Below are positions 36,920 to 49,455 of a stretch of DNA of 64,000 nucleotides, in pieces. Below the pieces are notes generated by a model. It saw nothing but the letters and a program-made list of their open reading frames with translations, did no database searches and had not been told where the DNA came from. The DNA is taken from assembly GCA_004352715.1 (NCBI GenBank), contig SCFE01000048.1, positions 1,540,686 to 1,604,685 on the forward strand, in the 5' to 3' direction. Positions within the stretch are counted from its first letter, which is position 1; every line of letters begins with the position of its first letter. The stretch comes from Hofstenia miamia (lineage: Eukaryota > Xenacoelomorpha > Acoela). The position numbers were made by a program, and so were the translations under genes.

Positions 36920-38048
36920 GTAGTTGTTGCATTCTATCGACTCATTATCTGAATATTTGGTATCATGAGAATCTGAATGATTTTACAAAAATTCGATTTT
37001 TTCCTTGAAACAAAATTTATATTATATTTATCTCAAAGTCTTTCAATATTTCTTAAGAAGCTTGGATGAAGTTGATTAAAAATGTGGACAAAGAAGCTTG
37101 TTACTTTAAAATAACGTTAGTGGAAACAGGGTTAAAAAGAAATTGACAAGTGCGACTAATACAATGAAACCCACTGACATACTGATAAATTAGAGAAGCT
37201 TTTAAAAATTTTTGACTTATTAGGAATTTTAAGTTAAAGATCATTTATAAATAAGAAGCGTATGCGCAACTCTGAAAAATATATGTCTCGTTTCCTCCAA
37301 TGATAATGTTTTGTCATTGAGATGCGTTTATAAAAAAATACAATTATATTGAATGACATTTAAGTGCTAAAATAAAATTCCTTGAATGGCCTAATAAATT
37401 AAGAAGCAGCCTTGTTCCTGAAAAAATCTTTAATAACAACAAATTAGACATTATGCTAATTTAAGAGTATGAAAAGCATTGCTAACAGCTTTATTTAATT
37501 GATTTTTACTGTAATATTTTCAAAAACTTTTTAGCTCAGTAAGGTTGTCACACGAAGAATTTGCTCAACTGTGCCATTATAAATATGCCAGCTCACGTCA
37601 TAGTCCTTGAAAAATGTCAAAACTCACTAAATAGGGGAACAAATAACCCCATTAAGACTTCCCCCGGCTACGAATACATATTGCATATAGAAACTTCCCA
37701 ATTTTGTTTAAACAGCTAAAATTCGAAATTTTGGTCAGAGTTAAAGATTCGGGTGTTCTTGAATATTCTTTCACTTAAATTCGATTCACATGTACAGGAT
37801 GTACCAGAATGCATGTTTTTTAAGTTGCCATTTGTGTTTGCAAGCATGATTTATTTATAATATTTGATGGAATGAAAGACAGTTCAACGTGTTAAAGGAA
37901 ACTGAAATAATATAAATTGGCAATTGCAAAAAATTATTGATAGCAAGAATTAATAGTATATGAAACTCATTTCAGAGATATACTTATGAACTGATAGGGC
38001 TTCTTAAGGTAACATTGTTACTATGCTATGTCTAACTTTTTTTTCTTG

Positions 38049-38082
<34 letters not shown>

Positions 38083-38254
38083 CCCGCTTTTTGCTATGGA
38101 AAATGCAAAAACCTTACATTTAGCGGGAAATCGTAGAAATTTCTAAGGAATTTAGCGGGAATCGCACTTTTTTCCAAAAAACCTATTTTTTGTCCTTTGC
38201 TTAAATATAATTATCGTGGAGGTATATATATATGTATATATATATATATATATA
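36920..38254. other. AT-rich stretch, no gene recognised
   Basis: Contains (TA)n at 38049-38081 and 38222-38254. Between them lie a few TTTAGCGGGAA repeats (about 38120-38165 and nearby), of unknown meaning. Confidence 0.55.
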
Positions 38255-38274
38255 GTGCACGACAAAATGCTTGG
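38255..38274 (+). repeat. Left terminal inverted repeat of Tc1 element
   Basis: GTGCACGACAAAATGCTTGG, preceded by TA. Confidence 0.85.
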
Positions 38275-38529
38275 AACCCTAGCAGAAAACATAATATTTT
38301 AAAGTATTAGAAGAAACCATTTACTGAAATTAAGTCTCTTTTGGCCAAAAACTTTGGCCATGTTATGCAACTGAATATTTCAATGTTTTGTGTTCTATTC
38401 CATATTTTACCAGTAGTATTTCCATATATGGGATTACCCCCACTACGACAATACGGTGAAAGCATCTCATAGAATTGATTTCTCAAATATGAAAATGTCA
38501 TAAGACACTTAATATCTGTTTATAGAACT

Positions 38530-39440
38530 ATAATCACTAAGTAGATGAGCTAAATACTTAAGGTATGATATCTTCAAGATTGAAGGAGCATTAAAGCGAC
38601 GGTGGTATGACTCATAGAGCTCCTTGTTATAATTTGTTGGAACTGATTTAATTTTTGACTCGACAAACTTTAAAAGTTTATTAAGTTCTCTGAACTTTGC
38701 TTTATTAGATTTCTATTTTAACTTGCGCCCACATATGCTTAAATTAATTGAGATGTGCGCTCTGGAAAGGCCAATCTTCCATATATTGTTTTGTTTCACG
38801 TTAAGTGTGCACTGGAGCACGGTTCTGTGGAAAATTCCACGAGAAACTAAATCTAGAGGAATTTCCCTGTCAATTGAATGAATATAATACTGATTACAGA
38901 AGCTACTTTCAAATTGGATTGACTTACGCTGCCATCCTGCTCAATTAAGGCCCAGGTCATTCTCCTGTCACCCCAAAATTTGATAGTTTTTTTCAATAAC
39001 GATGATCTAACCTTGTTTTGAATTTTTGTGGTATTCTGGCATACATCTTAAACAGAGGAATTAGTTCGAACTTCGATTCATCACTGAATACTATGTGTTC
39101 AATGTCCTCTGGTGAGGTCTTCATCTGCGCTCTGCAAAATCTAAAAGTCAAAGAGGATTCAATCTTTGCATATTGGGTAGTAAATGTTTCTTTGTTGCGA
39201 TTCCTCAATAAATACCATAATTGTTTAAAATTCGTTCAGCAGATCCGAAGTTAGTCTCACTTCCAACCTTCTAATTATCCCTCAATTCAGAAGCTGTAAA
39301 CCTAGGGTTGGCTGGAACAACAGTGTTAAACATCCTCTTGTCAGTCCTTCTTTATTAAATCCAGAAAGACTACGCGTTATAAAACTCTGGTAGTCAGAGG
39401 TTGAGATAAATATCATTGGGGTCTTTGTCCATAGACTTCA
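38530..39440 (-). pseudogene. Tc1-type transposase, inactivated
   Basis: A cut-and-paste transposase, read in pieces on the minus strand. Around 39300 it has FTASELRDN followed by a stop. Near 39081 it has IVFSDESKFEL, containing the second catalytic Asp of the DDE triad. Near 38770 it has APVHT, TKQYMEDWPFQSAHLN and FKHMWAQVK, the usual Tc1 block before and after the third catalytic residue, with His and stop replacing the expected residues. Near 38600 it has LYESYHRRFNAPS, a C-terminal block. Several stops and frameshifts make it non-functional. The ORF at 39018-39254 (+) is a shadow. Confidence 0.75.
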
Positions 39441-39773
39441 TGTGTATGACTGCTTAATGAGTCATATTAGGGAAGTGCTTGCCAGCTACAACAGTTATAA
39501 AAAAACTTCTAAGGTTATAAACAAGCAACAAACTACTGATAGGATTATAATAACGGAAATTAAAACAATAAATAGTAATATATGGTAGGAATCCAACCTT
39601 TTTGACACAACCGTAAACTAACTCAATGTTCATCACAGCTTGTGCAAATGATTAAACTTTAATCATTGTGTTAGTGGCGGCCATCCACTCAGTACTTATT
39701 TACACTAAGGTTTAATTCATTAGCTAATTGAAAAGTGCACCAGAGGTAATTTAATGGCTTTTTATCCAAGGTT

Positions 39774-39793
39774 ACAACCATTTTGTCGTGCAC
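39774..39793 (-). repeat. Right terminal inverted repeat of Tc1 element
   Basis: Reverse complement GTGCACGACAAAATGGTTGT, followed by TA. Confidence 0.85.
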
Positions 39794-39989
39794 TATATAT
39801 ATATATATATATATATATTTAGTCGAAAACTATTACTCTTAAAATTTAAGAAAGGGTTATGTAGAAAACATGGTTTTGTAAAAATTGTTCAATAAGGAAC
39901 CTGTACATATATTTCATTAATGGATGTTGAAAAATCTGTAGAAGCAGATACATTACGCTTGAAGGAATATGTCGATTAGAATTTTAGGG

Positions 39990-40565
39990 TAACTAGAGAT
40001 CCGATGACGATGAAAACAAACAGTGAGCGCAGAAAAGCATATCAGTACAGGATAGAATCAGAGAGATAATGAAGATATATGCAGATCACATTGTAAGGAG
40101 AATACTTGAGAAATGCAGAAATTTATGTCAAACAAGAAAGAAAAAAGAGAGGTCAGGTCATAGATAATACCAGCACAAGAGCAAGAAGTTTGGAAAAACT
40201 GGGTGGCGATGCAGTTGGGGAGAAGACCTGATTTAAGTGCTAAGCGGAAAGGCCATAGTAGTGGTAGATAAAGAAAGAAGGAAGGAAAAAGTGATAGACA
40301 TATCAGCACTAAAAAACAGGAACATAGAAAGCAAGGAAAATCAGATGGATAACTACAGGGAGTTGGCACAGGAAATAATGACATTGTTGATGTAAGAGAA
40401 ATTACAAGTAGTCTCGTTAATAGTTGGAGATAGTTGGAGCACTCGTAATAAGCGTAAGTGATTTCTGGAAGTAGTAGGATTACCAAAATGTTGAGCGTAT
40501 TGTGAAGATCTTCTAGAGCTCTTAGCGAGGCTCTCAATTGTGAGCAAGAACTATATGATAGAAAA
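39990..40565 (+). pseudogene. 3' tail of an R2-like LINE (restriction-like endonuclease end)
   Basis: The plus strand reads a zinc-knuckle-like KCRNLCQTRK, then IVVVDKERRKEKVIDISA and YRELAQEIMTLL, then after stops KLQVVSLIVGD and a leucine-rich end (DLLELLARLSIVS). This is the order of the C-terminal endonuclease domain in R2/NeSL-type elements (R/K-PD-I-VVVDKE..., then a conserved VVP-like strand and a terminal helix). It extends further 3' than the related copy at 62018-62384. Frameshifts and stops show it is dead. The 159-codon minus ORF at 40058-40537 is antisense to it and is not a gene. Confidence 0.6.
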
Positions 40566-42137
40566 ATATATATTATTCATTAGTAAAAAATTGCAAATTG
40601 TGTTAAATAATAAATTAGTTCGCTTTTTATAAAAGTAACTGGTCTAGTATGATTATATTCTATCATTATTTCATTCTGTCTTTCAGCCCCAAGATGTCTG
40701 AAACGCTTGGATAATTTCATTTCTTATTCAAGCGTTTATGCAATCCCTCATATTATTTAACCATCTCTTAATTATTTCTCTAATTTTACGCTACTTAAAT
40801 TTTATGTGAACCAGTGGATTATGTTATTTATTATCTCAAAATATAATTGCATTTCATCAATACTATAAGCAGTCTTACAAGCATTAAGTATTCAAGTATA
40901 GTGTCATGGCAATTTTTCTCAATAGATCAATACGACTTCAATATGGACCAATTTTCTTGTCTCATCTAAACTTATATTACTAACATTTTTAATAGCAGTG
41001 TAGTCGACATGAAACTTTCAAGGTATGATGAATATTTTCAGTAGAGATTGAACTTCTTGAGAATAACATTATTAAAATGTACTTGATGAAAACTACTTGA
41101 GCGATAATATGCCTTATTGAAAACGGAGGGTTCTGTAAGACCATTAAGTAGCATGGGCCTTACTGATTCCAGTATCATGCGACTCTGATCTGGAATTTAA
41201 TATGTCAATTGGGCTATCATGGGATTGAAACAAATAATCAAGCAACTGGGACCACGGATTTCAGAAAATTACTCATAGTTTTGGTCAAAGAAAAAATTGT
41301 TCTGTGGGAACAATGAGACTTTGGAACAATAAATTTTAATCGGACTGGGGTGAATGAACTTCTGGTCTAGCAGTACTGTATACTAAAATCGTATTTTAGA
41401 GAGATCGAAGATTATTTTGAATAGAATTTAAATAACTTGCATTGAATATATTGTTTACTGGTTAATTGCTAGAGAGTCTTTAGATTTTAGCAATCACTTT
41501 TGGGAAGAGCTAGCGATGTCCATTTACATTGTAGTATCCATGCAGGTACAGGGGTACTAGGCAATTTTTATGATTGTTGTTCTTAAAAAACTACTTGATG
41601 TGTTAATTAATGACGATTAAGTGATACATTTTTAATAAATCAAGAATAGTTATTTTTTAAAACAATCTACTTGTAATTTGATTCTTTGTTGACCGGCCAT
41701 TTCATTGGTAGGAATTTTGGAAAATGGAAATTTCCTAAACCAAAGTATTTTTCAGGAGGATTTATTTACACAATTTTATTGTCCCATTGGAATGAACAAT
41801 GTCGAGTGTTCACTCTTGAATTATCTTCATTACTAGATATATTAATGAATTTCGTCTCAATGGCAATCATAAATGCCAATTGGTGATTTGATTGACGACA
41901 GTGTCTTAGGAAAGCGTCACTAGCCATTTGTAAAAGTCATTCTCAGTTTTCACCAATAAATCAATTTTGATGATTTTAGATATATACGAAGTTTCCCACT
42001 CAGTTAACGAACGCTTCCAATTTGACAGTTTTGAACTAGAAAACTTTGTCTTCTTTCCTTTTAAAAGTCCTCTTCATAACAAATTTAGTTTTAGATTATT
42101 AAAATGTGAATTTTGGAATTGTGCAAATACTTATCTG

Positions 42138-42174
<37 letters not shown>

Positions 42175-42933
42175 GCCTATTATTTACCGCCAATCACCAC
42201 TTGCTATTAAGAAAACTGCTTTGAAAGCAAGGTTATATTTTTGGGGGCTATTTTTGTAAGTAATGCATATAAAAAAATACTCGTTTAAGTTTTTAACAAT
42301 GGATACTAAGGGAAGACTTCTTGCTGATCTTAGATATATCCAACAGAAATTAGATATATATCGTTTCCATTATGTTTTAGTCATGATCAGATTAAAGATA
42401 TTTGCAATAAAAAAGTTCAAATTGGGCTACAAAATATATTAATGTTACTATTGTTTGCATTCAGATAAATTCAATTAATATTTTCCAAGGCTATTTGCTA
42501 ATCTAAAATTTTGTTTTGATTATGTTGCTTAGTGATGAATTTAAAGCCTCTCACTTCTTAGTGTGCGTTGTTTTTATTGCTACTTCAATATTAATTTTCT
42601 TCAGTTTATGAATAATTAGTAATATCACTTTTTAAAGTTGCTCAATTCGAATACAAAATGTTGTTTAGTTTCTCCGATGAATACCTTGTTGCAGGGCTTT
42701 AAAATTATATTTATAAACGATAATGAAGCTAAGCAGTCTGTAATTCAATTGCCCATTAAATAAATTTTTTATTGGCAAGCTTTAAGAACAGATTCACTTT
42801 CGGATAATGTTAGTCTTGCATTTCTGATTTTAAATTAAATAATACTTCTCTTAAGAAATTTTTTAGATAATGATTATCCGCAATATAATACAAAAATATT
42901 AAGAACTAAACAGTAGATGTATATTTTTATTTA
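40566..42933. other. AT-rich stretch, no gene recognised
   Basis: Only chance ORFs, plus a (TA)n at 42140-42172. No inverted-repeat element identified. Confidence 0.55.
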
Positions 42934-43142
42934 GGGTATATTTTTTCAACATTTTGAAAATTTGGTCAAACAAATTATCAAAACTGAAATTTCCTCCTCA
43001 GAAGATCCTGCCAGAAGCCTATATATATATNNNNNNNNNNNNNNNNNNNNNNNNNNNGGGTATATTTTTTCAACATTTTGAAAATTTGGTCAAACAAATT
43101 ATCAAAACTGAAATTTCCTCCTCAGAAGATCCTGCCAGAAGC

Positions 43143-43143
<1 letters not shown>
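42934..43143. repeat. 86-bp exact direct repeat around a 27-N gap
   Basis: 42934-43019 is repeated without visible change at 43058-43143. The gap (43031-43057) and TA tracts lie between and after the copies. This is most simply a pair of overlapping contig ends that were not merged at a TA tract. The ORF 42954-43181 is produced by the duplication. Confidence 0.85.
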
Positions 43144-43181
<38 letters not shown>

Positions 43182-45181
43182 GTTAAATTCCAATTAAATT
43201 TTGACTACATAAATTTTTAACTGCATTTTACTATAAGATTTAGAAAAAATGGCCTTTTCCATTGCAATGTTATTTGACATTTTCAAATGTTTATTCAAAT
43301 TTAGTCATTAATACATGCAGTACATGCGTAAGGTTCGAATATAATTTAGTTTACTCTAACAATCATGAAAAAATCACTCTTGCGTTACATACGACGCTAT
43401 TGGTGAACTCAGACTTTTGACATTTTTTGACAAGAATGAAAAAAAATTTTAAATTTTTAGTAAAAAATTAAATGTTATGAATATTCATGACAAAAATTTC
43501 AATTTTTTAGTCCAAGCTGAACTTCATTAAATTTTGAATGAGATCAAATAATATCGCATTATGGATTGTGAATATTATACACATTCTAGAGCCCACTTGA
43601 AATGTACTTTTCATTGAATGATATAAACTTTGATGAAATTACTTTTAGGTGGTAGTGGCATTTTTAAATAGACTCAGACACATTTAGTTAACAAAAATGT
43701 GATTTAGATGGAAGAGTGTTTTGTAAAAACGCACACGGTTTGAATAACGTTAATTGATTTTATTGTTTATTGATTAATTGGAGGAGTATTTTTAGTGTTT
43801 TGCCATGTTTTTAAGGCAGAGTTTCTTGAGGTGGAATCATTGACTTGCAACTGTTTAAAACACCTGTCCTGATGCTGGCGTACTGCTTTTTCTGCTCGTA
43901 ATCTAAAATTGATAACCGAATATTAGTAATTTGATTAAAATTTATTGAAGATTTCCTTTATATTCAGTTGGCTAAATTCATAAATTGTGATGAACTAGTA
44001 AAATAGATACCATACAAAATTCTTAATACATGAAGAAACATTGAACATATATGTAAAAGATATGTATGTATGCACACGTTAATAAAATGTATAAACGGCC
44101 TCATAAACAATTGCGTAACGTCCAATAACACTGATATCAGAATAATATTGTTGTTATCTGACATTTTGTTGTAGATATATACATTTTACATGTATATTCC
44201 TATCACCATTTTGAATTTATTGGGATTGATTTAACTCAATAATTTACAAAAAATTTAATCAAAGTTTAATACAGACCGCGTACTCTGAAGATGTCAACAT
44301 CTGGACGGGAAATTAATTTTAAATACCAACGAATTTCGGTAGCAAGTTTTCTTTGTTTAAAAATAAGATTTTGTCATTCTAGGAGTTCGCCGATATAGAA
44401 CAGTGACGTACACATATACACTAGTTTGTACACAACTTTCTGTGTAACAAACGTAGATACAAAAATTATATTTCTTGCATAAAGTGCTGATCACAATGTT
44501 ATCATTCCAATTTATTGTTTACACGCAAATCATTTTTGAAATTGACATCTACAGCATATATACAAATTACAACAATACACCTTAAGAGCAGCGTTCGTAA
44601 TTTTGAACCAACATTTCACAAAAACGTTTGTATTGCTGTGATTCTAATTGACACAAGTTCTCTGTGGTCGGTGAATTTTTAGAAGAAATGCATTGGTAAC
44701 TGTACTTCTGAGTAATGTGGAACATTTATTCCAAAATGTGTTAATGGTTTCAATGTTCCTGAAAATATTCACATTATTTATGAAAATTCAGAATTATTGA
44801 ACTTCTCTCCTCTTATCTAAGGTTCGTTAAATCACGCACACGAAAACCCTTGGGAACAACAATTAACCACAACTAGTTCGTGTTCTTTAGACAAGCTGAT
44901 CAAGTCCCAAAGCACATACATGATGTGAGGGTTGGCACTTGGGTGAATTTTGTACATTCCTATATTCTGTGCTGATTTGGTATGCTAAATATCCCTTTAT
45001 TAGTGTGCGAGTTAGAAATTTTTAGAAGGAATTATGACTGTCTTTAACAAACATTTTAGGTCTAAATTCTTAAAAGTTGTGCGCAAAAGTAGAACGAATT
45101 CAACTTTTTACAATTAGTTGACAAAAATATTGGAGTAGGGCACAGACTTACAACTGAAACTAGACAATTGGTGGTGGGACA
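43144..45181. other. AT-rich stretch, no gene recognised
   Basis: A (TA)n tract at 43145-43177, then nothing supported. Confidence 0.55.
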
Positions 45182-45211
45182 CAAGGACATACTAAATTTA
45201 GTATGTCCTTG
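45182..45211. repeat. 30-bp perfect palindrome
   Basis: CAAGGACATACTAAA followed directly by its reverse complement TTTAGTATGTCCTTG, with no spacer. A clean 15-bp cruciform or hairpin, possibly part of a mobile-element end. ATTAATCGATTAG-type words follow at 45223. Confidence 0.9.
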
Positions 45212-45778
45212 GTGAAACATTAATCGATTAGTTTGCTCGATTATAAATTAATTAATCCATTAATTTGATAGTTTTTTGGGCCAGATTAATCGATCAATCA
45301 CTGCCACATTTGTGGAATAAAACTGTTAATATTTTTGATATGTTCGCGATAAAGAGTTCAGTTCAAATTAACTTCAATGGCTTTTATTTAGTTGGTCTTT
45401 TGTATTGCTTTGCACGTCTAAGCATATTTGCAGCTACACATATTTGCATTTGCAAGCTGCAATACTACAAACTAAGCTAATGCTAAGAGTTTAAAATTTA
45501 AATTTACTATAAAATATTTAAGAAATGCGCAATGTTATAAGTAAGTTGTTGTAATTTTATAATGTAATCTCAAGAAATAGCAAATTTAAAGTTATGATGC
45601 GATCTGCTCTTAGATTTTATATGGTTGTAAATAAGTTTCATTAAAAAATGAATTTGATACATCAAAGCACTCGGTAATTTTGAGTCCGCTCTATCATGGC
45701 GAAGAGCATAGTATAATGTTAGGTTTATGATTTGGTTTAAGATTAGAATTAGTGTACAATTTACCTTAGAGTTGTGTT

Positions 45779-45868
45779 TAGGGTTATGTTTTGGGTTGGG
45801 GTTAGGGATATAGTTAGGGTTAGGTTGGAGTTAGAGATATGGTTTGGGTAAGGTTAGGGTTAGGGTTA
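45779..45868 (+). repeat. Degenerate interstitial TTAGGG block
   Basis: About 90 bp of TTAGGG and variants (TTGGGG, TTAGGT, TTTGGG), with an intact run of three TTAGGG-phase units near 45852-45867. TTAGGG is the ancestral animal telomere repeat. Degeneration and internal location mean this is an interstitial relic or chance G-rich repeat, not a telomere. Confidence 0.7.
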
Positions 45869-47039
45869 TAATTATTATGTTGAAAAATTTGCTTGTTGTT
45901 GTAAAAATTTGAGGGGGGGGAGATAACGCAAAAGTACCAAGCACTCTTTGGAAAGCTATTCTCCATAAGCAAAATGTGCTATATCCGAATTCTCATTCGT
46001 TGGGTAGTTATAGACGTTTTGTAACATATTTGAAATACATCTAGTTTGTTAACCATTGTTATGCATGTAACATTAATTACAAAGGCCTTTATTTTCCGTT
46101 GCATTAATACGATGCGATTTTGACGCTTAAATTACTGTACACACCATGGTGGCAAAATTGATTAAATATGTGCCGCAGTTTTTTTGTCACTGTGTAGAGC
46201 TCTAATTAGCATACCATCATTAATCGAAAATCATAAAAATTGTGATGAATCGGTTCGATTAATTGATAATATATAGTTAATGCTTATGACGTCCAGCCCT
46301 CTCCTATTTTGCACAAAGAAGTAGGGTGTAAAGCTATACGACGTGTATTGTAATCACCCGATTCATCAGCTATAGTTAAACATTGTTGTTTAGGAATCGT
46401 CATCGTAACTGGCTTGATCACGTACGCCATCAATATCCATAAATTGCACAAAGGTGGGGAATATAGCTATACTTGGACATTCGCTCTTGCATGGCTTGTT
46501 CCCATTATCCAAATCTTCACGACTTCGCTGAGTTTTTGCGGTGCCAAACTTCATTGGAGAGCAACTTCAGATGCTTAAACTGTAGAATTCTGTCTAATTT
46601 ATTAATTTATGCTAGATGTGTAACCAATTTCAATTCCAATGTTGATTTATTTGTAAATTTTGTAGAAATTGTATATATTTTTCTATAAATTTTATTTTCG
46701 ATTTTTTTTCATTAATAGCAGACATAAGTAAATAAATACTATAACATAAAATACATAAGTGTGCATATACCAATGATAAGTACATTTTTTCAATATGGAA
46801 ATTAAGACATTAGTCAATTTTATCATATAAATATTACTAAAAATCTTGAAAAAATATACATTTTCAAGCATTTATGTAATTTATTATTAAGAAGGCATAC
46901 AGTTTTTGGAAATTTGAAATAACTATAATATTGATGCCAAAATAATTAGAGATTTCTGAAATTATTATTCTTTTACACGCTTCTATTAATTATTTTTCTA
47001 TTAAGGCAGTAGACAGATGATGATTTATAAAACATTAAT

Positions 47040-47067
47040 ATATATATATATTTTTTACAAATGTCTA

Positions 47068-47133
<66 letters not shown>
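47040..47133. repeat. Long (TA)n microsatellite, interrupted
   Basis: About 90 bp, with one ATTTTTTACAAATGTC interruption. Confidence 0.9.
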
Positions 47134-47138
<5 letters not shown>

Positions 47139-47476
47139 TATTCCTAAGTATTGAGAAAAATTCAAGTATTCCACCTAGTTTCATAATATCATCAGCATCA
47201 AACAAATTTTTTGACATAGTTTCATTTTTAAGTGGGATTAAGTTTAGTACTGCTTTACAAAGAAATAATTCAACTGCTGCTTATGTAGCTTTTAAGGCCA
47301 GAATTCAATTTTAAATTTCTGTCTCAAATTTGGCCACTTTGTAGGTGCAAACTATCCCAATAACAAGGACTCATCATACCAATTAAAACAACATTTCTGA
47401 AAAAAGTCATGTATGTATTCTAAAATCCCTATGCTCAAATACAATACTTGAGTAATATGTGTTTGATTAATAGCCT

Positions 47477-47512
<36 letters not shown>

Positions 47513-49417
47513 GTGTGTATGTTTATAGGTATATACTATAACATATGAAAAATTGACTGCATTCGCGATTACTAAACAGATTACAAATTTGTAAACATTA
47601 TGTAAGTGAACAATAACAACGTTTGTGCCACCAGTAATCTGTTGTGATTTTATATGGAAGTTATTCCTATCTATTTATCAGTATTTGTATTATTATTGTT
47701 AATATTAATATTATCATTATTAATATTACTATTTTCCAAAATATTTTCCACAAATTTACCCATCTTTACGGTGAGCTTCTCAGTTAATTGAGTATTTCGT
47801 TTAACGTTATATAAAATCAAAAGTTTTTCTTTCTAATTTTATTTAAGTAGTTTTCTGATATTGGAACACTTTTGTTAAATCTTAATTATTAATCAATTAG
47901 AAAACAACATTATAGAATTTGGGGTGAGTACTATTTTTGAATATACTAAAATGCTTTCTAGTACATTTTTTTCATTACCGCTAATCCCAGATTAACTACA
48001 AACATGTCTATCAATATTTTGTAGAAATAAATCAGTACATCATTAGCAATTTTTCTCCCAAAAACAACCATAGGATATCTATCAGAATTACATAAATCCA
48101 TTCAATAAAAGTGGAAAATGAACATTTTACCGGTGACATCGGAAGGAATTTTTATTGGGGGAATTAAGGAACACTAAAGGAACACTATTCTAAATTTGTA
48201 TTAACCTCTAAGATTATTCTGAAGGATGTTTTTCTTCATTTTTAATTTATGATTGAGACCAGTTTTGTGAAACATGGATGGCTGTCAAATAGCATGCATA
48301 CAATATACTATCTCAAAATAGAGTAGTAAGATATTCTCCCAAAAGAGTAAAATTTTTATAAGGATCACATTCCCATTTTCAAAACCATTTGTTACTACAT
48401 ATTAAGAAAATGAAATCAACGATATGCTATTTAAATATCATAGTAGACATCCTTCCGTAGAATCAATATTCTATTAAATGTATATATATATATATATATA
48501 TATAAAATTTGTTATTAAGAAGCGCTAAAACTACAAACAAAATTAAAACGTAAGTATTTTTCTGAATTGTAGATGATTTTCCATGTACTTCTAGCTTTTA
48601 CACTGAATCACCGCTGTTTTTATTCAAAAATAAGTGATCAAATTTAAATGATAGATAGATTGCACATTGCATTTATATGGATTTTCTTGGAATTAATGTA
48701 ACGCTTGTATTATCATACATACAATTATCCTGATGCTGGAAGCTATCCAATTAACAATATCAATGGAATATCTGGCGCATGTATTTTTTAAGCAAATTAT
48801 TCTTTTCTAAACAAACAATAGATTGTTTGATTACAGTCAAGCGCAAGTCCATATTCAATTGGCCAGAAGCTATGCCAATCAAAGTGCACTGAAAATGGAG
48901 TTGTAGGACAAGACCTCAAAGCTTTTAATTATACAGTATTGTGGTTATAATTTCCTTAATGAAAAGCTACTTTTGTGACGTCGATTTAACCTCATAAAAT
49001 TAGAAATTTGACTGACAATTCCTCGAATTGATTTCTTTCTATTTATTAATTTGCTAAAAATACTTCTTTTTCATCTTCAAAAATAATGCCTTAGCTTTTT
49101 GTTATTTTAAGAGTATTCTGAAGAGATTTGAATGCATTGTAATAGTATCTGTGTGAATGTAAGCGCAAAAGCGGTGAGCTATTTTTTGCAGAGGAGTATC
49201 TAATTCTGAAAAAACAATTATACTTACTGTTAATATAAAAATTTTTCCAAAATTCTTCATATATTTATACTGCTTTAAAAAATGGCTTTAAATATTGTCT
49301 AGTGTCATTTTTCAAATTTTCCCCTATAATTAACGCCAGTCACCAAGTCGTATGGTGAAAGTAGTTTTTTTAGCAAGCCCATAGTTTTTGTGTCTAGATA
49401 TTGTAATTTTGCATTCG

Positions 49418-49419
<2 letters not shown>

Positions 49420-49454
<35 letters not shown>
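49420..49454. repeat. (TA)n microsatellite
   Basis: Pure TA tract. Confidence 0.95.

Positions 49455-49455
<1 letters not shown>

Larger units (their letters stand above)
38255..39793 (-). mobile_element. Full-length degenerate Tc1-type transposon
   Basis: The left end GTGCACGACAAAATGCTTGG matches the reverse complement of the right end, GTGCACGACAAAATGGTTGT: 16 identical bases, then partial. TA flanks both ends inside (TA)n tracts, as expected for the Tc1/mariner TA target. Total length 1539 bp, normal for the superfamily. It encodes a broken transposase on the minus strand. Because both termini are present and recognisable, this is one of the most complete elements in the window. Confidence 0.85.

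Noticed and set aside
40058-40537. 159-codon minus-strand ORF
   Set aside because: It is antisense to the recognisable R2-like endonuclease tail (IVVVDKERRKEK) and owes its openness to the purine-rich sense strand.
44285-44312. Second hammerhead-like core (CTGAAGATGTC...GGACGGGAAA)
   Set aside because: The stem II closing region is followed by GGGAAA instead of GAAA and no stem III or cleavage triplet fits.
45170-46300. Complete hAT element suggested by ATTAATCGA clusters and a GTCCAGCCCT end
   Set aside because: Only one end-like word was found; no matching left terminus or 8-bp duplication could be seen.
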